Source: Agromyces kandeliae
GTDB lineage: Bacteria > Actinomycetota > Actinomycetes > Actinomycetales > Microbacteriaceae
Reading direction: 5' to 3'
Length of the DNA: 64,000 nucleotides
Assembly: GCF_009674665.1 (NCBI RefSeq)
Contig: NZ_WKJD01000018.1
Span: 1 to 64,000 of the forward strand
Under the pieces are notes generated by a model. The model was not told where the DNA came from. It did not search any database and saw only the letters and a program-made list of their open reading frames with translations. The position numbers and the translations under genes are program-made. How positions within the stretch are numbered: the first letter of the stretch is position 1; each line of letters begins with the position of its first letter. Below are positions 1-8,816 of the stretch, piece after piece.

Positions 1-84
1 ATCCCCATCCCGCAGGACTCGATCGACCGGCTGTACGACCGGTACCAGAACGTCTACGGACAGAGTGGAGACGCACGACGATGA
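1..84 (+). CDS. araD: L-ribulose-5-phosphate 4-epimerase, C-terminal end (partial)
   Basis: The window opens inside a reading frame that ends with residues [15 protein letters not shown] and a stop at 82-84. The YGQ tail resembles the C-terminus of AraD-type class II aldolases, and the gene overlaps the following kinase by ATGA, so it belongs to the arabinose operon. AraD would convert L-ribulose-5-phosphate to D-xylulose-5-phosphate. Only 27 residues are visible, so the identity rests mainly on the araB and araA neighbours. Confidence 0.6.
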   Translation: MPIPQDSIDRLYDRYQNVYGQSGDARR

Positions 85-1688
85 GCGAGACCATGACCAC
101 GGATGCCGCGCGCGCCGCGATCCTCGACGGGCGCACGTCGCTCGGCATCGAGTTCGGGTCGACCCGCATCAAGGCCTGCCTGGTCGGGCCCGACCCGACC
201 GAGGTGCTCGCCGTCGGCAGCAACGAGTGGGAGAACCAGTTCTTGGACCGTCGCTGGACGTACTCGCTCGAGTCGGTCTGGGCGGGCCTGCAGTCGGCGT
301 ACGCCGACCTCATCGCCGACCTCGGGCGCCGGTACGACGTCGTGCCGGACACGTTCGGCGCGATCGGCGTCTCGGCGATGATGCACGGCTACCTCGCCTT
401 CGACGCCGACGGCGAGCTGCTGGTGCCGTTCCGGACGTGGCGCAACACGTCGACGGGGCCCGCGTCCGCCGAGCTCAGCGAGCGGTTCGGCGTGAACATC
501 CCGCTGCGCTGGTCGATCGCCCACCTGCACCAGGCGGTCCTCGACGAGGAGCCGCATGTGCCCGGGATCGCGACCATCACGACCCTCGCCGGGTACGTGC
601 ACTGGAAGCTCACCGGGCGCAACGTGCTCGGCGTCGGCGACGCGTCCGGCATGTTCCCCATCGACTCGGCGACGAACGACTACGACGCGCGACTCATCGG
701 CATCTACGACGACCTCGTCGCCGACCGCGCGCCCGGCGTGAAGGTCGCGGACCTCCTGCCCGAGGTGCTGCCGGCCGGGCGGGTCGCCGGCGAGCTCACT
801 GCCGGGGGCGCCGCGCTCCTCGACCCGACGGGCGCGCTGCGCGCCGGCATCCCGTTCTGCCCGCCCGAGGGCGACGCCGGCACCGGCATGGTGGCCACGA
901 ACGCGGTCGCCCCGCGCACCGGCAATGTCAGCGCCGGCACGAGCATCTTCGCGATGGTCGTGCTGGAGCATCCGCTGTCGACTGCGCACGACGAGCTCGA
1001 CCTCGTCACGACGCCCGCCGGCGACCCGGTCGCGATGGTGCACTGCAACAACGGAGCGAGCGAGCTCGCCGCGTGGGCGGGCGTCTTCGGGCGGTTCGCC
1101 GCGGCCGCGGGCGTCGAGCTCGACGGCGATGCGGTGTTCGGCGCGCTGTTCCGCGAGGCGCTCGAGGGCGAGGCGGATGCCGGTGGCCTCATCGCATACA
1201 ACCACCTCGCGGGCGAACCCATCGCGGGCCTCGAGGAGGGGCGGCCGATGGTCGTCCGCACGCCCGACAGCCGGTTGACCCTCGCGAACCTGATGCGCGC
1301 CCACATCTACGGCGTGTACGGCACGCTGGCGCTCGGCATGCGCGTGCTGCACGCCGAGGGCGTCGGCCTCGACCGCATGTTCGCCCACGGTGGCATCTTC
1401 CGCACGGCGGGGGTCGCGCAGCGGTTCCTCGCGGGCGCGCTCGACGCGCCGGTCGCCGTCGGCGAGACCGCCTCGGAGGGCGGCGCGTGGGGCATCGCGG
1501 TGCTCGCCGACTACCTCGGGCACGCCGACGAGGCCGACCTCGGCACCTACCTCGACCGGCGCGTCTTCGCCGGTGCGGCGATCGACGTCGCCGAGCCCGA
1601 ACCGACGGATGTCGCCGGCTTCGCCGCCTACCTCGACCGCTACGCCGCCGGACTCGCCGCCGAGGCGGCCGCCGTCGAGGCGCTGTGA
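81..1688 (+). CDS. araB: FGGY-family carbohydrate kinase, probable L-ribulokinase
   Basis: This 535-residue cytoplasmic sugar kinase has the N-terminal phosphate motif [10 protein letters not shown] (residues 22-31) and a C-terminal adenosine-site segment with [13 protein letters not shown] followed by EGGAWGIA. Both are typical of the FGGY fold, and the length is normal. Lying between araD and araA, it most likely phosphorylates L-ribulose. The start overlaps the araD stop (ATGA), which implies translational coupling. The sequence belongs to a divergent FGGY branch, not the classical E. coli AraB type, so xylulokinase-like activity cannot be excluded. Confidence 0.85.
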   Translation: MSETMTTDAARAAILDGRTSLGIEFGSTRIKACLVGPDPTEVLAVGSNEWENQFLDRRWTYSLESVWAGLQSAYADLIADLGRRYDVVPDTFGAIGVSAMMHGYLAFDADGELLVPFRTWRNTSTGPASAELSERFGVNIPLRWSIAHLHQAVLDEEPHVPGIATITTLAGYVHWKLTGRNVLGVGDASGMFPIDSATNDYDARLIGIYDDLVADRAPGVKVADLLPEVLPAGRVAGELTAGGAALLDPTGALRAGIPFCPPEGDAGTGMVATNAVAPRTGNVSAGTSIFAMVVLEHPLSTAHDELDLVTTPAGDPVAMVHCNNGASELAAWAGVFGRFAAAAGVELDGDAVFGALFREALEGEADAGGLIAYNHLAGEPIAGLEEGRPMVVRTPDSRLTLANLMRAHIYGVYGTLALGMRVLHAEGVGLDRMFAHGGIFRTAGVAQRFLAGALDAPVAVGETASEGGAWGIAVLADYLGHADEADLGTYLDRRVFAGAAIDVAEPEPTDVAGFAAYLDRYAAGLAAEAAAVEAL

Positions 1689-1744
1689 CGGCGCCGGCGC
1701 CCGAGACATTCCGCCCGAGGCATCCACCGACCGGCGCCCCGGAA

Positions 1745-1798
1745 ATCCCAGACACCGCAGACATCCCAGACACCGCAGACATCCCAGACACCCCAGAC
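1745..1798 (+). repeat. Three tandem 18-bp repeats between araB and araA
   Basis: The unit atcccagacaccgcagac occurs at 1745-1762 and 1763-1780. A third copy at 1781-1798 differs at one base (g to c). The array sits in the 145-bp spacer upstream of araA. Because 18 is a multiple of three, no frame is disturbed. I see no hairpin or known operator in it. Confidence 0.9.
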
Positions 1799-1833
1799 AC
1801 CGAAGCACCCGGAACCACACGAAGGACACGCAC

Positions 1834-3357
1834 ATGACCCGCACGCCGCTCACCACCTCGCTCGACGGATACGAGGTCTGGTTCCTCACCGGAAGCCAGC
1901 ACCTCTACGGCCCCGAGACCCTCGCGCAGGTCGCCGACCAGTCGCGCACCATCGCCGGGACGCTCGACGCGGCGTCCGACGTGCCCGTGAAGATCGTCTG
2001 GAAGCCCGTGCTCACCGACTCGGCCGCGATCAAGCAGATCGCGCTCGAGGCGAACGCCGCGCCGAACGTGATCGGCGTCGTCGCGTGGATGCACACCTTC
2101 AGCCCCGCGAAGATGTGGATCGCCGGCCTCGACGCGCTGCAGAAGCCGCTCGCGCACCTGCACACGCAGGCGAACGTCGAGCTGCCGTACGCCGACATCG
2201 ACTTCGACTTCATGAACCTGAACCAGGCCGCGCACGGCGACCGCGAGTTCGGGTACATCCAGACACGGCTCGGCGTGCCGCGGAAGACGATCGTCGGCCA
2301 CGCCTCCGACCCGCGCGTGCAGCGCGAGCTCGGCACGTGGCAGCGTGCGGCGGCCGGCCTCGCGGCATCCCGCGACCTGAAGCTCGCCCGCTTCGGCGAC
2401 AACATGCGCTTCGTCGCGGTGACCGAGGGCGACAAGACCGAGGCCGAGCTGCGGTTCGGCGTGCAGGTGAACACGTGGGGCGTGAACGAGCTCGCGGACG
2501 CCGTGCACGCGGCATCCGACGCCGACATCGACGCGCTCGTCGCGGAGTACGAGGAGCTCTACGAGGTCGCACCCGAGCTGCGGAAGGGCGGCGAGCGGCA
2601 CGAGTCGCTGCGCTACGGCGCGGCGATCGAGATCGGCCTGCGCTCGTTCCTCGAGGAGGGCGGCTTCGGCGCGTTCACCACGTCGTTCGAGGACCTGGGC
2701 GCGCTGCGCCAGTTGCCGGGCCTCGCCGTGCAGCGCCTGCAGGCCGAGGGCTACGGCTTCGGCGCCGAGGGCGACTGGAAGACGGCGATCCTCGTGCGCG
2801 TCGCGAACGTCATGGGGGCAGGACTGCCCGGCGGCGCGACCCTCATGGAGGACTACACCTACGACATGACGCCCGGCGACGAGCTGATCCTCGGCGCGCA
2901 CATGCTCGAGGTCGCCCCGTCGATCACGACGGCCAAGCCGTCGCTCGAGATCCACCCGCTCGGCATCGGCGGCAAGGAGGACCCGGTGCGCCTGGTCTTC
3001 ACGGCCGACCCCGGCCCGGCCGTCGTCGTCGCGATGTCGGACATGCGCGACCGGTTCCGCCTCACGGCGAACGTCGTCGAGAACGTGGCGCCGCGCGAGC
3101 CGCTGCCCAAGCTGCCCGTCGGGCGCGCGATCTGGAAGCCCGCCCCCGACTTCCAGACGTCGGCCGCCGCCTGGCTGACCGCCGGCGCCGCGCACCACAC
3201 GGTCATGTCGACCGCGGTCGGCGTGGACGTCTTCCGCGACTTCGCCGAGATGGCGCGCGTCGAGCTCCTCGTCATCGACGAGGAGACGACGCAGCGCGGC
3301 TTCGAGCGCGAAGTACGGTGGAACCAGGCCTACTACCGACTGGCGCAGGGCCTCTGA
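1834..3357 (+). CDS. araA: L-arabinose isomerase
   Basis: The 507-residue enzyme interconverts L-arabinose and L-ribulose in the cytoplasm and depends on a divalent metal. The N-terminus ([15 protein letters not shown]) and the later [15 protein letters not shown] and [16 protein letters not shown] segments are hallmarks of AraA, and the length fits the family (about 500 residues). ATG 1834 is chosen because gaagga lies eight bases upstream and the protein starts at the family position. The open frame extends far upstream, but that part overlaps araB. The following lacI-type gene begins 11 bases after the stop, so they are probably co-transcribed. Confidence 0.96.
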   Translation: MTRTPLTTSLDGYEVWFLTGSQHLYGPETLAQVADQSRTIAGTLDAASDVPVKIVWKPVLTDSAAIKQIALEANAAPNVIGVVAWMHTFSPAKMWIAGLDALQKPLAHLHTQANVELPYADIDFDFMNLNQAAHGDREFGYIQTRLGVPRKTIVGHASDPRVQRELGTWQRAAAGLAASRDLKLARFGDNMRFVAVTEGDKTEAELRFGVQVNTWGVNELADAVHAASDADIDALVAEYEELYEVAPELRKGGERHESLRYGAAIEIGLRSFLEEGGFGAFTTSFEDLGALRQLPGLAVQRLQAEGYGFGAEGDWKTAILVRVANVMGAGLPGGATLMEDYTYDMTPGDELILGAHMLEVAPSITTAKPSLEIHPLGIGGKEDPVRLVFTADPGPAVVVAMSDMRDRFRLTANVVENVAPREPLPKLPVGRAIWKPAPDFQTSAAAWLTAGAAHHTVMSTAVGVDVFRDFAEMARVELLVIDEETTQRGFEREVRWNQAYYRLAQGL

Positions 3358-3368
3358 AGGAGGACCAC

Positions 3369-4448
3369 GTGACCGGTGCGGATGCCTCGGCGCGGGTCGG
3401 CGACGGCCCGGCCGAGGCGTCCGGCCCGGCCGAGGCGTCCGGCCCGTCGGGCGTGCCGACCATGTTCGACGTCGCACGGCACGCCGGCGTCTCGCACCAG
3501 ACCGTGTCGCGCGTGCTCAACGACCTGCCCGGCGTGGCCGCCGCAACGCGGGTGCGCGTGCGGCAGGCCATCGCCGACCTCAACTACACGCCCTCGCCGA
3601 CGGCCCGCGCGATGGCGCAGCGGCGCTCGGGCTCGATCGGCCTGATCCAGGCGGGGCGCCCCGACTACGGGCCCTCGAGCGCGGCGCTCGGGTTCAACGA
3701 GGCGGCCCGCGAGGCGGGGTACGCCGTCAGTCAGGCGAGCATGCGCACGCTCGACCCCGACGTGCTCACGCAGGCCGTGCACCGGCTCGTGCTGCAGCGC
3801 GTCGAGGCGATCGTGCTCATCTCGGGCGAGCGCGACGGCGTCGACGTGCTGCGCGGCATCGACGCGGGCGTGCCCGTCGTGGCCGTGGCATCCGAGATCG
3901 AACCCGGCATGCACCGCGTCTCGTTCGACCAGGCCGCGGGCGGCGGGCTCGCGACCGAGCACCTCATCGGGCTCGGGCATCGGCGCATCGCCCACGTGGC
4001 GGGCCCCACCGACTCGATGGATGCCGCCGAACGCCGCCGCGGCTACGCCGCCGCGCTCGAGGCCCACGGGCTCGAGGTGCGCGAACCGATCGCGGGGGAC
4101 TGGCTCGCGGCATCCGGCCACGCGGCGGGACGCCGCCTGCTCGACGACGGGTGGGCGACCGCCGTGTTCGTCGGCAACGACCAGATGGCCCTCGGCCTGC
4201 TGCACGCCTGCCACGAGGCCGGCGTCGAGGTGCCGGGCGAGCTCAGCGTCGTCGGGTTCGACGACATCCCCGAGGCCGCGTTCTTCACGCCGCCGCTCAC
4301 GACGATGCGGCAGGACTTCGACTCGCTCGGACGCGACATCATGGCGACCGTGGCCGACGTGCTGCGCGACGAGGCGGCCGCGCCCGACCGCACCTCGCGG
4401 GTGCCCGAGCTGGTCGTGCGGGCGAGCACGGCGGCGCCGCGCGGCTGA
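3369..4448 (+). CDS. LacI-family transcriptional regulator, probable arabinose repressor
   Basis: This 359-residue regulator has an N-terminal LacI helix-turn-helix (MFDVARHAGVSHQTVSRVLN, about residues 29-48) and a periplasmic-binding-protein-like effector domain ending with the typical FDDIPEAAFFTPPLTT segment. The GTG start is supported by a strong aaggagga 4 to 11 bases upstream. A low-complexity leader carries a duplicated PAEASG hexapeptide before the HTH. As the last gene after araBA, it is the natural candidate for sensing arabinose, but its operator would lie upstream of araD, outside the window. Confidence 0.88.
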   Translation: MTGADASARVGDGPAEASGPAEASGPSGVPTMFDVARHAGVSHQTVSRVLNDLPGVAAATRVRVRQAIADLNYTPSPTARAMAQRRSGSIGLIQAGRPDYGPSSAALGFNEAAREAGYAVSQASMRTLDPDVLTQAVHRLVLQRVEAIVLISGERDGVDVLRGIDAGVPVVAVASEIEPGMHRVSFDQAAGGGLATEHLIGLGHRRIAHVAGPTDSMDAAERRRGYAAALEAHGLEVREPIAGDWLAASGHAAGRRLLDDGWATAVFVGNDQMALGLLHACHEAGVEVPGELSVVGFDDIPEAAFFTPPLTTMRQDFDSLGRDIMATVADVLRDEAAAPDRTSRVPELVVRASTAAPRG

Positions 4449-4548
4449 CGGCGCCGCGCCGCTGGCGGCGCCCGGCGGCTGACGGCGCGCGGGCCTGACG
4501 GTGCGCGGACCGCTGACGGCGCGCGGGCCGCTGGCGGTGCGCGGGCCG
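4445..4548 (+). repeat. Six degenerate 16-18-bp tandem repeats
   Basis: Units begin at 4445, 4462, 4479, 4495, 4513 and 4531. Each starts ctgacgg or ctggcgg and ends with a gcgcgggccg-like tail. The first unit contains the stop codon of the LacI gene, so the array begins exactly at the gene end. No coding potential is apparent. Confidence 0.8.
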
Positions 4549-4617
4549 CGCGCGGCGCGGACGGGCGCACGCCGCGCCCCCCTCCCCGTACTGCGCGCGC
4601 CGCACGGTGCGACGGCT

Positions 4618-4686
4618 CGAGTTCGCAGGATGAGCCGCGCCATGGGGGCGTCTGAGGTGACATCCGCGGCGTCTTCCTGCGAACTC
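4618..4686 (+). repeat. Inverted-repeat element, copy 1
   Basis: A 28-bp forward segment (4618-4645), starting cgagttcgcaggatgagccg, is repeated exactly at 4733-4760. Its core gagttcgcagga (4619-4630) is matched by a perfect 12-bp reverse complement, tcctgcgaactc, at 4675-4686. The whole unit could therefore form a long-looped hairpin. Confidence 0.85.
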
Positions 4687-4732
4687 TCGCGTGGAGGGCG
4701 CGAGAGCGTGCATCGGGTCGGCTCGGCGTGGG

Positions 4733-4802
4733 CGAGTTCGCAGGATGAGCCGCGCCATGGTGAGGCCAGGGGCGGCACGCGCCGGGTCATCCTGCGAATT
4801 CG
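4733..4802 (+). repeat. Inverted-repeat element, copy 2
   Basis: This is the second 28-bp forward copy (4733-4760), identical to 4618-4645. Its reverse-complement arm lies at 4788-4802 and matches 14 of 15 bases. Unit length (70 versus 69 bp) and arm order match copy 1, while the sequence between the arms differs. That pattern suggests selection on the arms or a miniature element. Confidence 0.85.
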
Positions 4803-4875
4803 TGGTCGGATTGCGCGTGGGCGCGTGGGCGCGCCGGCCCGTGCGTGCGGCGCCCACCACGGGGCATCCGTCGCC

Positions 4876-5256
4876 TCAGGCGGCCGAGTAGTCGGGCAGC
4901 TGCTGGAGCGTCCAGCGGTTGCCGTCGGGGTCGGCGAGCGAGATGAAGCGGCCCCACGCCTGCTCGTCGACGCCCTCGGCCTCGACGCCCTTGGCACGCA
5001 GGTCGGCGAGGACGGCGTCGGCGTCGGGGATGACGACCTGGATCGTGTCCTGCCGGCCGGGCTCGAGCGTCATGCCGAGACCCTCGCCGATCGCGATCGA
5101 GCACGCCGAGCCGGGCGGGGTGAGCTGCACGAAGCGGAGGTCGTCGCTCACGCGCTGGTCGTGGTCGGCGGTGAAGCCGAGCGTGTCGACGTAGAACTCC
5201 TTGGCGCGGTCGACGTCGGTGACGGGCACGAAGATCAGCTCGATCTTCCAGTCCAT
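4876..5256 (-). CDS. VOC-family (glyoxalase/bleomycin-resistance fold) protein
   Basis: The 126-residue single-domain protein starts MDWKIELIFVPVTDVDRAKEFY and contains LGFTADHDQRV and a C-terminal FISLADPDGNRWTLQQ. This is the usual beta-alpha-beta-beta-beta pattern of vicinal-oxygen-chelate proteins. The end DPDGN is the common family signature. Substrate and metal dependence cannot be inferred. It is convergent with the arabinose cluster, and its own start is preceded on the minus strand by gggagga. Confidence 0.88.
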   Translation of the reverse strand: MDWKIELIFVPVTDVDRAKEFYVDTLGFTADHDQRVSDDLRFVQLTPPGSACSIAIGEGLGMTLEPGRQDTIQVVIPDADAVLADLRAKGVEAEGVDEQAWGRFISLADPDGNRWTLQQLPDYSAA

Positions 5257-5558
5257 GGTGGTCCTCCCGTTCGGGCCGGGCGACGGATGCCCCGGCTGCT
5301 TCCGCCAGTGTCCCGCGCTTTCCGGTCAGGTGCTGTCCGGAATTGGGATGGATCTGAACGCGCGGCGTTCGGGTCGTCGGAGATTCGGCGCGGCGCGCCG
5401 CGCGCATCCGGCGTGTCGTCGGGAATCTCCGACGGCGTGATCGCATCCATGCGCGGGCGCGCGCGCGGGCGGGCGGGGCGCCAAGCCAAGCCAGGCCAGA
5501 CCGGGCCGGGTCGGCCGCCGACCGGCGAGCCGCGGCCTGCGGTGGGAGGATGGAGCCC
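5257..5558. other. Intergenic region with an inverted repeat
   Basis: About 300 bp of very GC-rich divergent promoter space lies between the VOC gene and the HhH-GPD gene. The only structure I see is an 11-bp inverted repeat, gtcggagattc (5376-5386) with gaatctccgac (5423-5433), around a G/C-only core. It could be an operator or cruciform. No ORF is supported. Confidence 0.55.
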
Positions 5559-6137
5559 ATGACCACGCTCAACATCACCGGGGATGCCGCTGCCGACGAC
5601 CTGCTGGGCAGCGACGCGTTCGCGCTGCTCACGGGCATGCTGCTCGACCAGCAGGTCGCGATGGAGACGGCGTTCGCGGGGCCGGCGAAGATCCGCGACC
5701 GCGTCGGCACGATCGAGCCCGCGGCGATCGCCGCCGTCGAGCCCGAGCGGTTCGTCGAGGCGTTCAAGCAGCCTCCCGCAGTCCACCGGTATCCGGGCTC
5801 GATGGCCGGGCGCGTGCAGGCGCTCGCCGCCGCGGTGCGCGACGAGTGGGGCGGCGACGCCGCCGCGATCTGGACGCAGGGCGACCCCGACGGCCCCGAG
5901 GTGTTGAAGCGACTCAAGGCGCTGCCCGGGTTCGGCGAGCAGAAGGCGAAGATCTTCCTGGCGCTGCTCGGCAAGCAGTGCGGGCTCGAGGCGAGCGGAT
6001 GGCGCGAGGCCGCCGGCCATTACGGCGACGAGGGGTCGTACGCCTCGGTGGCCGACATCGTCGACCCGGAGTCGCTCGCGAAGGTCCGCGCCACGAAGCA
6101 GGCCGCGAAGGCGGCGGCGAAGGCCGCGAAGCAGTAG
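5559..6137 (+). CDS. HhH-GPD-type base-excision DNA repair protein
   Basis: This 192-residue protein carries a helix-hairpin-helix segment (LKALPGFGEQKAKIFLALL), typical of the HhH-GPD glycosylase superfamily, after an N-terminal helical region with LLTGMLLDQQVAMETAF. It belongs to a small actinobacterial subfamily whose substrate is unknown. No iron-sulfur cysteine cluster is present. ATG 5559 is preferred over 5550 because gggagga lies at the right distance. The C-terminus is Lys/Ala-rich (KQAAKAAAKAAKQ), which may aid DNA binding. Confidence 0.85.
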   Translation: MTTLNITGDAAADDLLGSDAFALLTGMLLDQQVAMETAFAGPAKIRDRVGTIEPAAIAAVEPERFVEAFKQPPAVHRYPGSMAGRVQALAAAVRDEWGGDAAAIWTQGDPDGPEVLKRLKALPGFGEQKAKIFLALLGKQCGLEASGWREAAGHYGDEGSYASVADIVDPESLAKVRATKQAAKAAAKAAKQ

Positions 6138-6143
6138 CGCAGC

Positions 6144-6218
6144 GCGCGAGACGGCTACCTCTTCGTCACGCCCGAGTACAACCACTCGACCTCGGGTGCC
6201 CTGAAGAACGCGATACCG
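6144..6218 (+). pseudogene. Relic of an NADPH-dependent FMN reductase
   Basis: Read in one frame, these bases give ARDGYLFVTPEYNHSTSGAL then KNAIP. This is the conserved FMN-binding core of the NADPH-dependent FMN reductase (flavodoxin-like) family. Neither the N-terminal P-loop nor the C-terminal part can be found on either side. It is therefore a 75-bp fragment left by deletion, squeezed between the HhH-GPD stop and the next convergent gene. Confidence 0.75.
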
Positions 6219-6229
6219 GTGCCACGGCA

Positions 6230-6964
6230 TCACCCGGCGCGACTGGTATCACTCGGCAAGGGGGCGGCGTCCGACCGGGAGTGGACCGACCCGGCGCGGC
6301 GGATCATCTCCTCGATCAGTCGCAGGTACTCGTGCTCGGGCGCGGGCCGGATCCACCACGCACGGTCGTCCAGCGGGCTGAGGCCGAGCAGGAACGCGTG
6401 GCCGTGGACGTCCGCGGCGACGAGGATGGCGCGCTCCGAGACATCCGCGAACTCGGCACTGCCGACCCGGATCGACTCGACGCTCGCCCACGGCACGAAC
6501 GCGACCCCGCCGGGTCCGCCCGCGGGCCGCTCGCGGAGCTCGAACCCGTCGGCATCGAGCGTGAGCAGTTGGAAGGCGCGTCCGGGCTTGCGGCGCTCCT
6601 CGCGGAGATCCCGCTCGTGTGCCTTCGATGCCGCGAAGCCGGCGGTGCTGCGGACCGCGACGGCGCTCGGATCACCTGCCTGCTCGCGCAAGGCCCGCAA
6701 TCGCGGGCGCGCTTCACCGAGGACGACGGCCTGCCGGATCCAGATGACCACGGCGCCGATCGTGAGACCCCCGGCGGCGGCGACCACGCCGTCCGCCGCG
6801 CCGTTCGCGCTGCCGACGCCGAACGCGAGCGTGGACGCGCCGATGACGATCGCGACGATCAGGGCGAGCGCGGGCCGCCGGGCCGCGGGCAGGCCGGTCG
6901 CCGAGCGGCTCCGCAGGCGCGGGCTCGCGCCGAAGTGGTCGGGTCCGTGGGGGGTCACGCGCAC
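6230..6964 (-). CDS. Two-TM membrane protein of unknown function
   Basis: The 244-residue product has two hydrophobic helices (about residues 32-50 and 57-75). A soluble C-terminal domain follows, rich in beta strands and containing AFVPWASVESIRVG. That arrangement resembles a small PH-like (YcxB/bacterial PH) membrane protein, but the match is too weak to name. The start could be further downstream. It lies between the hydrolase gene and the FMN-reductase relic. Confidence 0.65.
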   Translation of the reverse strand: MRVTPHGPDHFGASPRLRSRSATGLPAARRPALALIVAIVIGASTLAFGVGSANGAADGVVAAAGGLTIGAVVIWIRQAVVLGEARPRLRALREQAGDPSAVAVRSTAGFAASKAHERDLREERRKPGRAFQLLTLDADGFELRERPAGGPGGVAFVPWASVESIRVGSAEFADVSERAILVAADVHGHAFLLGLSPLDDRAWWIRPAPEHEYLRLIEEMIRRAGSVHSRSDAAPLPSDTSRAG

Positions 6965-7027
6965 ACGCTATCGCGACGGGGGACTCGGTCGAACCCGTGT
7001 CCGGCTGAGCCGCCGGGCGCTCGCCCG

Positions 7028-7846
7028 TCAGCGCTCCACGTGCGCGTCGAGGAAGTCGGCGATCGCGCCGGCCATGCTCTCGGGCTGCCACGAGTGCTGC
7101 ACGGCGGGCACGGTGCCGCGCTCGGCGTGCGGCATCGCGGCGACGATCGCGTCGGCGGCCGGCGCCATCCCGTTCGGGGCCTCCTCCTCGCCGACGAGCA
7201 CGAGCGTGGGCGCCTGGATCGACCCGAGCAGCTCGGCGTGCGGCGCGGACTGCGCCCAGGCGAGGGACTCGGCATCCGCCTCGAGGCTCGGGCCGATGCG
7301 CACCATCAGGGGCCACGCCGGGGTGCCCTTGGCCTGCTCGAGCCAGTCGGGCGGCATGTCCTTCATGAAGTACTCGACGACCGCGTCGGGGTCGTCGCCC
7401 GCGACGCGCTCGCGGATGCCGTCGAGGAACTCCGCGCCCTCGTGCCCCTGTTCGGCGCCGATCGGCACCTCGAACGCGACGATCGCGGTCACGGGCAGCC
7501 CATGCGCTGCGGCCGCGAGCGCGATGGCCCCGCCGGAGGAGTTGCCGAAGAGGGCGACCCCCTCGCCGAGCTCGTGGATGCGCTGCAGCTCCGCGACGAT
7601 GGCGCGCAGGTCGGCGAGCGTCTCGTGCAGGCCCATCGGCACGTCGTGCGCGCTCTCGCCACGACCGCGCCGGTCGTAGTTCACGACCGTGTAGCCGCGC
7701 TTGGCGAGGTGGGTCGCGAGCTGCTTCGTGGCCGGGTCGAACGCGCGGAACTGGAACGCGCCGCCGACCAGGACGACGGGCGGGCCCTCGCCCTCGCGGT
7801 CGTAGGCGATCGAGGCGCCGTCGTGCGAGATCACGGTGTGGGACAT
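7028..7846 (-). CDS. Alpha/beta hydrolase
   Basis: This 272-residue alpha/beta-hydrolase-fold enzyme has an oxyanion/strand segment VVLVGGAFQFRAF, the NYDRRGRGES turn, a nucleophile elbow GNSSGG, an acid in the TLVLVGEEE region and a late histidine in VQHSW. The ATG at 7846 is preceded on the minus strand by gaggga, and the open frame further upstream has no family similarity. It resembles small carboxylesterases of unknown substrate. Confidence 0.85.
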   Translation of the reverse strand: MSHTVISHDGASIAYDREGEGPPVVLVGGAFQFRAFDPATKQLATHLAKRGYTVVNYDRRGRGESAHDVPMGLHETLADLRAIVAELQRIHELGEGVALFGNSSGGAIALAAAAHGLPVTAIVAFEVPIGAEQGHEGAEFLDGIRERVAGDDPDAVVEYFMKDMPPDWLEQAKGTPAWPLMVRIGPSLEADAESLAWAQSAPHAELLGSIQAPTLVLVGEEEAPNGMAPAADAIVAAMPHAERGTVPAVQHSWQPESMAGAIADFLDAHVER

Positions 7847-8417
7847 GCGGTCCTCCCTCGCAGGCCGGGCCTGCGTCGGTGGTGGGCTGCGTCGGTCTGG
7901 TCTGCCGTCGGACTGGTCTGCATCGGAGCGCGGCGGCGTCGGTGCGTCGGTCGAGTCCGTCGTCAGGCTAACCCGCGTGGCCGCACGCCGGTAGGGCCCC
8001 GCGGTGCGGGCGCGGGCCTCCCCGTGAAGTGGGGGCGGGCGGATGCCACGACGCGCCGTGTCATCCGTCGCGGGAATGTCGGTGGGTGGTGGCAGCATTA
8101 CCAGCGGACGCCACCAGATGTTGTGGTCGGCGGGCCGATGAGGGCCAGATGTCGGGTCGGGGGAGCCGGTATGTCGCGTGAAGCCGTCGCCAGCGGGGGT
8201 CGTCGCGTCGTCGCCAGGGCGGTGCGGATGCCTCGTGCCGGCGTGGTGCGTGGGCGACACGCCGACGACACGCCCGACATCCACTCACAGGCCGGCTCTG
8301 CACAGATGAGCAGGCCTGTGGAGAACCGAATCGCGAACCGCGAGAATCCGCCGATCAGACCGGCATCGACCTGTTGATGAACGGTGGAGAACGCGGTGGA
8401 AAACTACACGGATGTAA

Positions 8418-8433
8418 CTACATCATCTTGTGG
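8418..8433 (+). promoter_or_regulatory. NrdR box 1
   Basis: ctacatcatcttgtgg read on the minus strand resembles the actinobacterial NrdR consensus (acaC-A/T-rich-GTgt). It lies 32 bp upstream (start to start) of a better box. Paired boxes about three helical turns apart are the usual NrdR arrangement before ribonucleotide reductase operons. Confidence 0.7.
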
Positions 8434-8449
8434 TCGTGCAATTGCCCAG

Positions 8450-8465
8450 ACACAAGATGTAGTAT
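8450..8465 (+). promoter_or_regulatory. NrdR box 2
   Basis: acacaagatgtagtat is a good match to the palindromic 16-bp NrdR consensus, and it sits 66 bp before nrdH. NrdR is the ATP/dATP-sensing repressor of ribonucleotide reductase genes. Its own gene is not in the window. Confidence 0.8.
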
Positions 8466-8530
8466 CGATGAGTCGAAGCAACACCGGGGGAACGGCTCCT
8501 CCAGGAGCCTGAGAAAGAGGGGTCACAGAG

Positions 8531-8764
8531 ATGACGGTCACGGTCTACACCAAGCCTTCCTGCGTCCAGTGCAACGCCACGTACCGAGCCCTCGACAGCA
8601 AGGGCATCGAGTACGAGGTGCTCGACCTGTCACAGGACGAGACCGCCCTCGCCGCGGTCAAGGAACTCGGCTACCTGCAGGCCCCGGTCGTCATCACCGA
8701 CGAAGGTCACTGGTCGGGCTTCCGACCCGACAAGATCGACGAGCTGGCCTCTCGGCTCGCGTAA
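8531..8764 (+). CDS. nrdH: Glutaredoxin-like protein NrdH
   Basis: This 77-residue thioredoxin-fold protein has the redox motif CVQC (residues 11-14) and the NrdH-specific C-terminal WSGFRPDKI. It reduces the class Ib ribonucleotide reductase NrdE and is itself recharged by thioredoxin reductase. It is the first gene of nrdHIEF, and the NrdR boxes stand directly upstream. The length is exactly that of the family. Confidence 0.96.
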   Translation: MTVTVYTKPSCVQCNATYRALDSKGIEYEVLDLSQDETALAAVKELGYLQAPVVITDEGHWSGFRPDKIDELASRLA

Positions 8765-8816
8765 CGGCTCCCGGGCGCATCGACCGGGGGGTCGAGATGC
8801 ACGACCTGGAGCAGTC

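Larger units (their letters stand above)
4449..4875. other. Intergenic region (427 bp) filled by repeats
   Basis: No gene is supported here. The stretch holds the six short tandem repeats, then two copies of an inverted-repeat element (4618-4686 and 4733-4802). It separates the arabinose operon from the convergent VOC gene. Confidence 0.75.
7847..8530. other. Long intergenic region upstream of nrdH
   Basis: No supported gene occurs in these 684 bp. The left part carries a loose repetition (ctggtctgc followed by ctcgg or atcgg, near 7899-7926). At 8286-8320 an inverted pair cacaggcc/ggcctgtg brackets 19 bases. The right part falls sharply in GC and contains the two NrdR boxes and probably the nrd promoter. 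Confidence 0.7.

Noticed and set aside
1745-1798. CRISPR-like array
   Set aside because: The repeats are directly adjacent, without spacers, and no cas genes are present.
1189-3477. A 762-codon minus-strand frame across araB and araA
   Set aside because: It is a mirror frame of a highly conserved isomerase gene, and no ribosome site or similarity is present.
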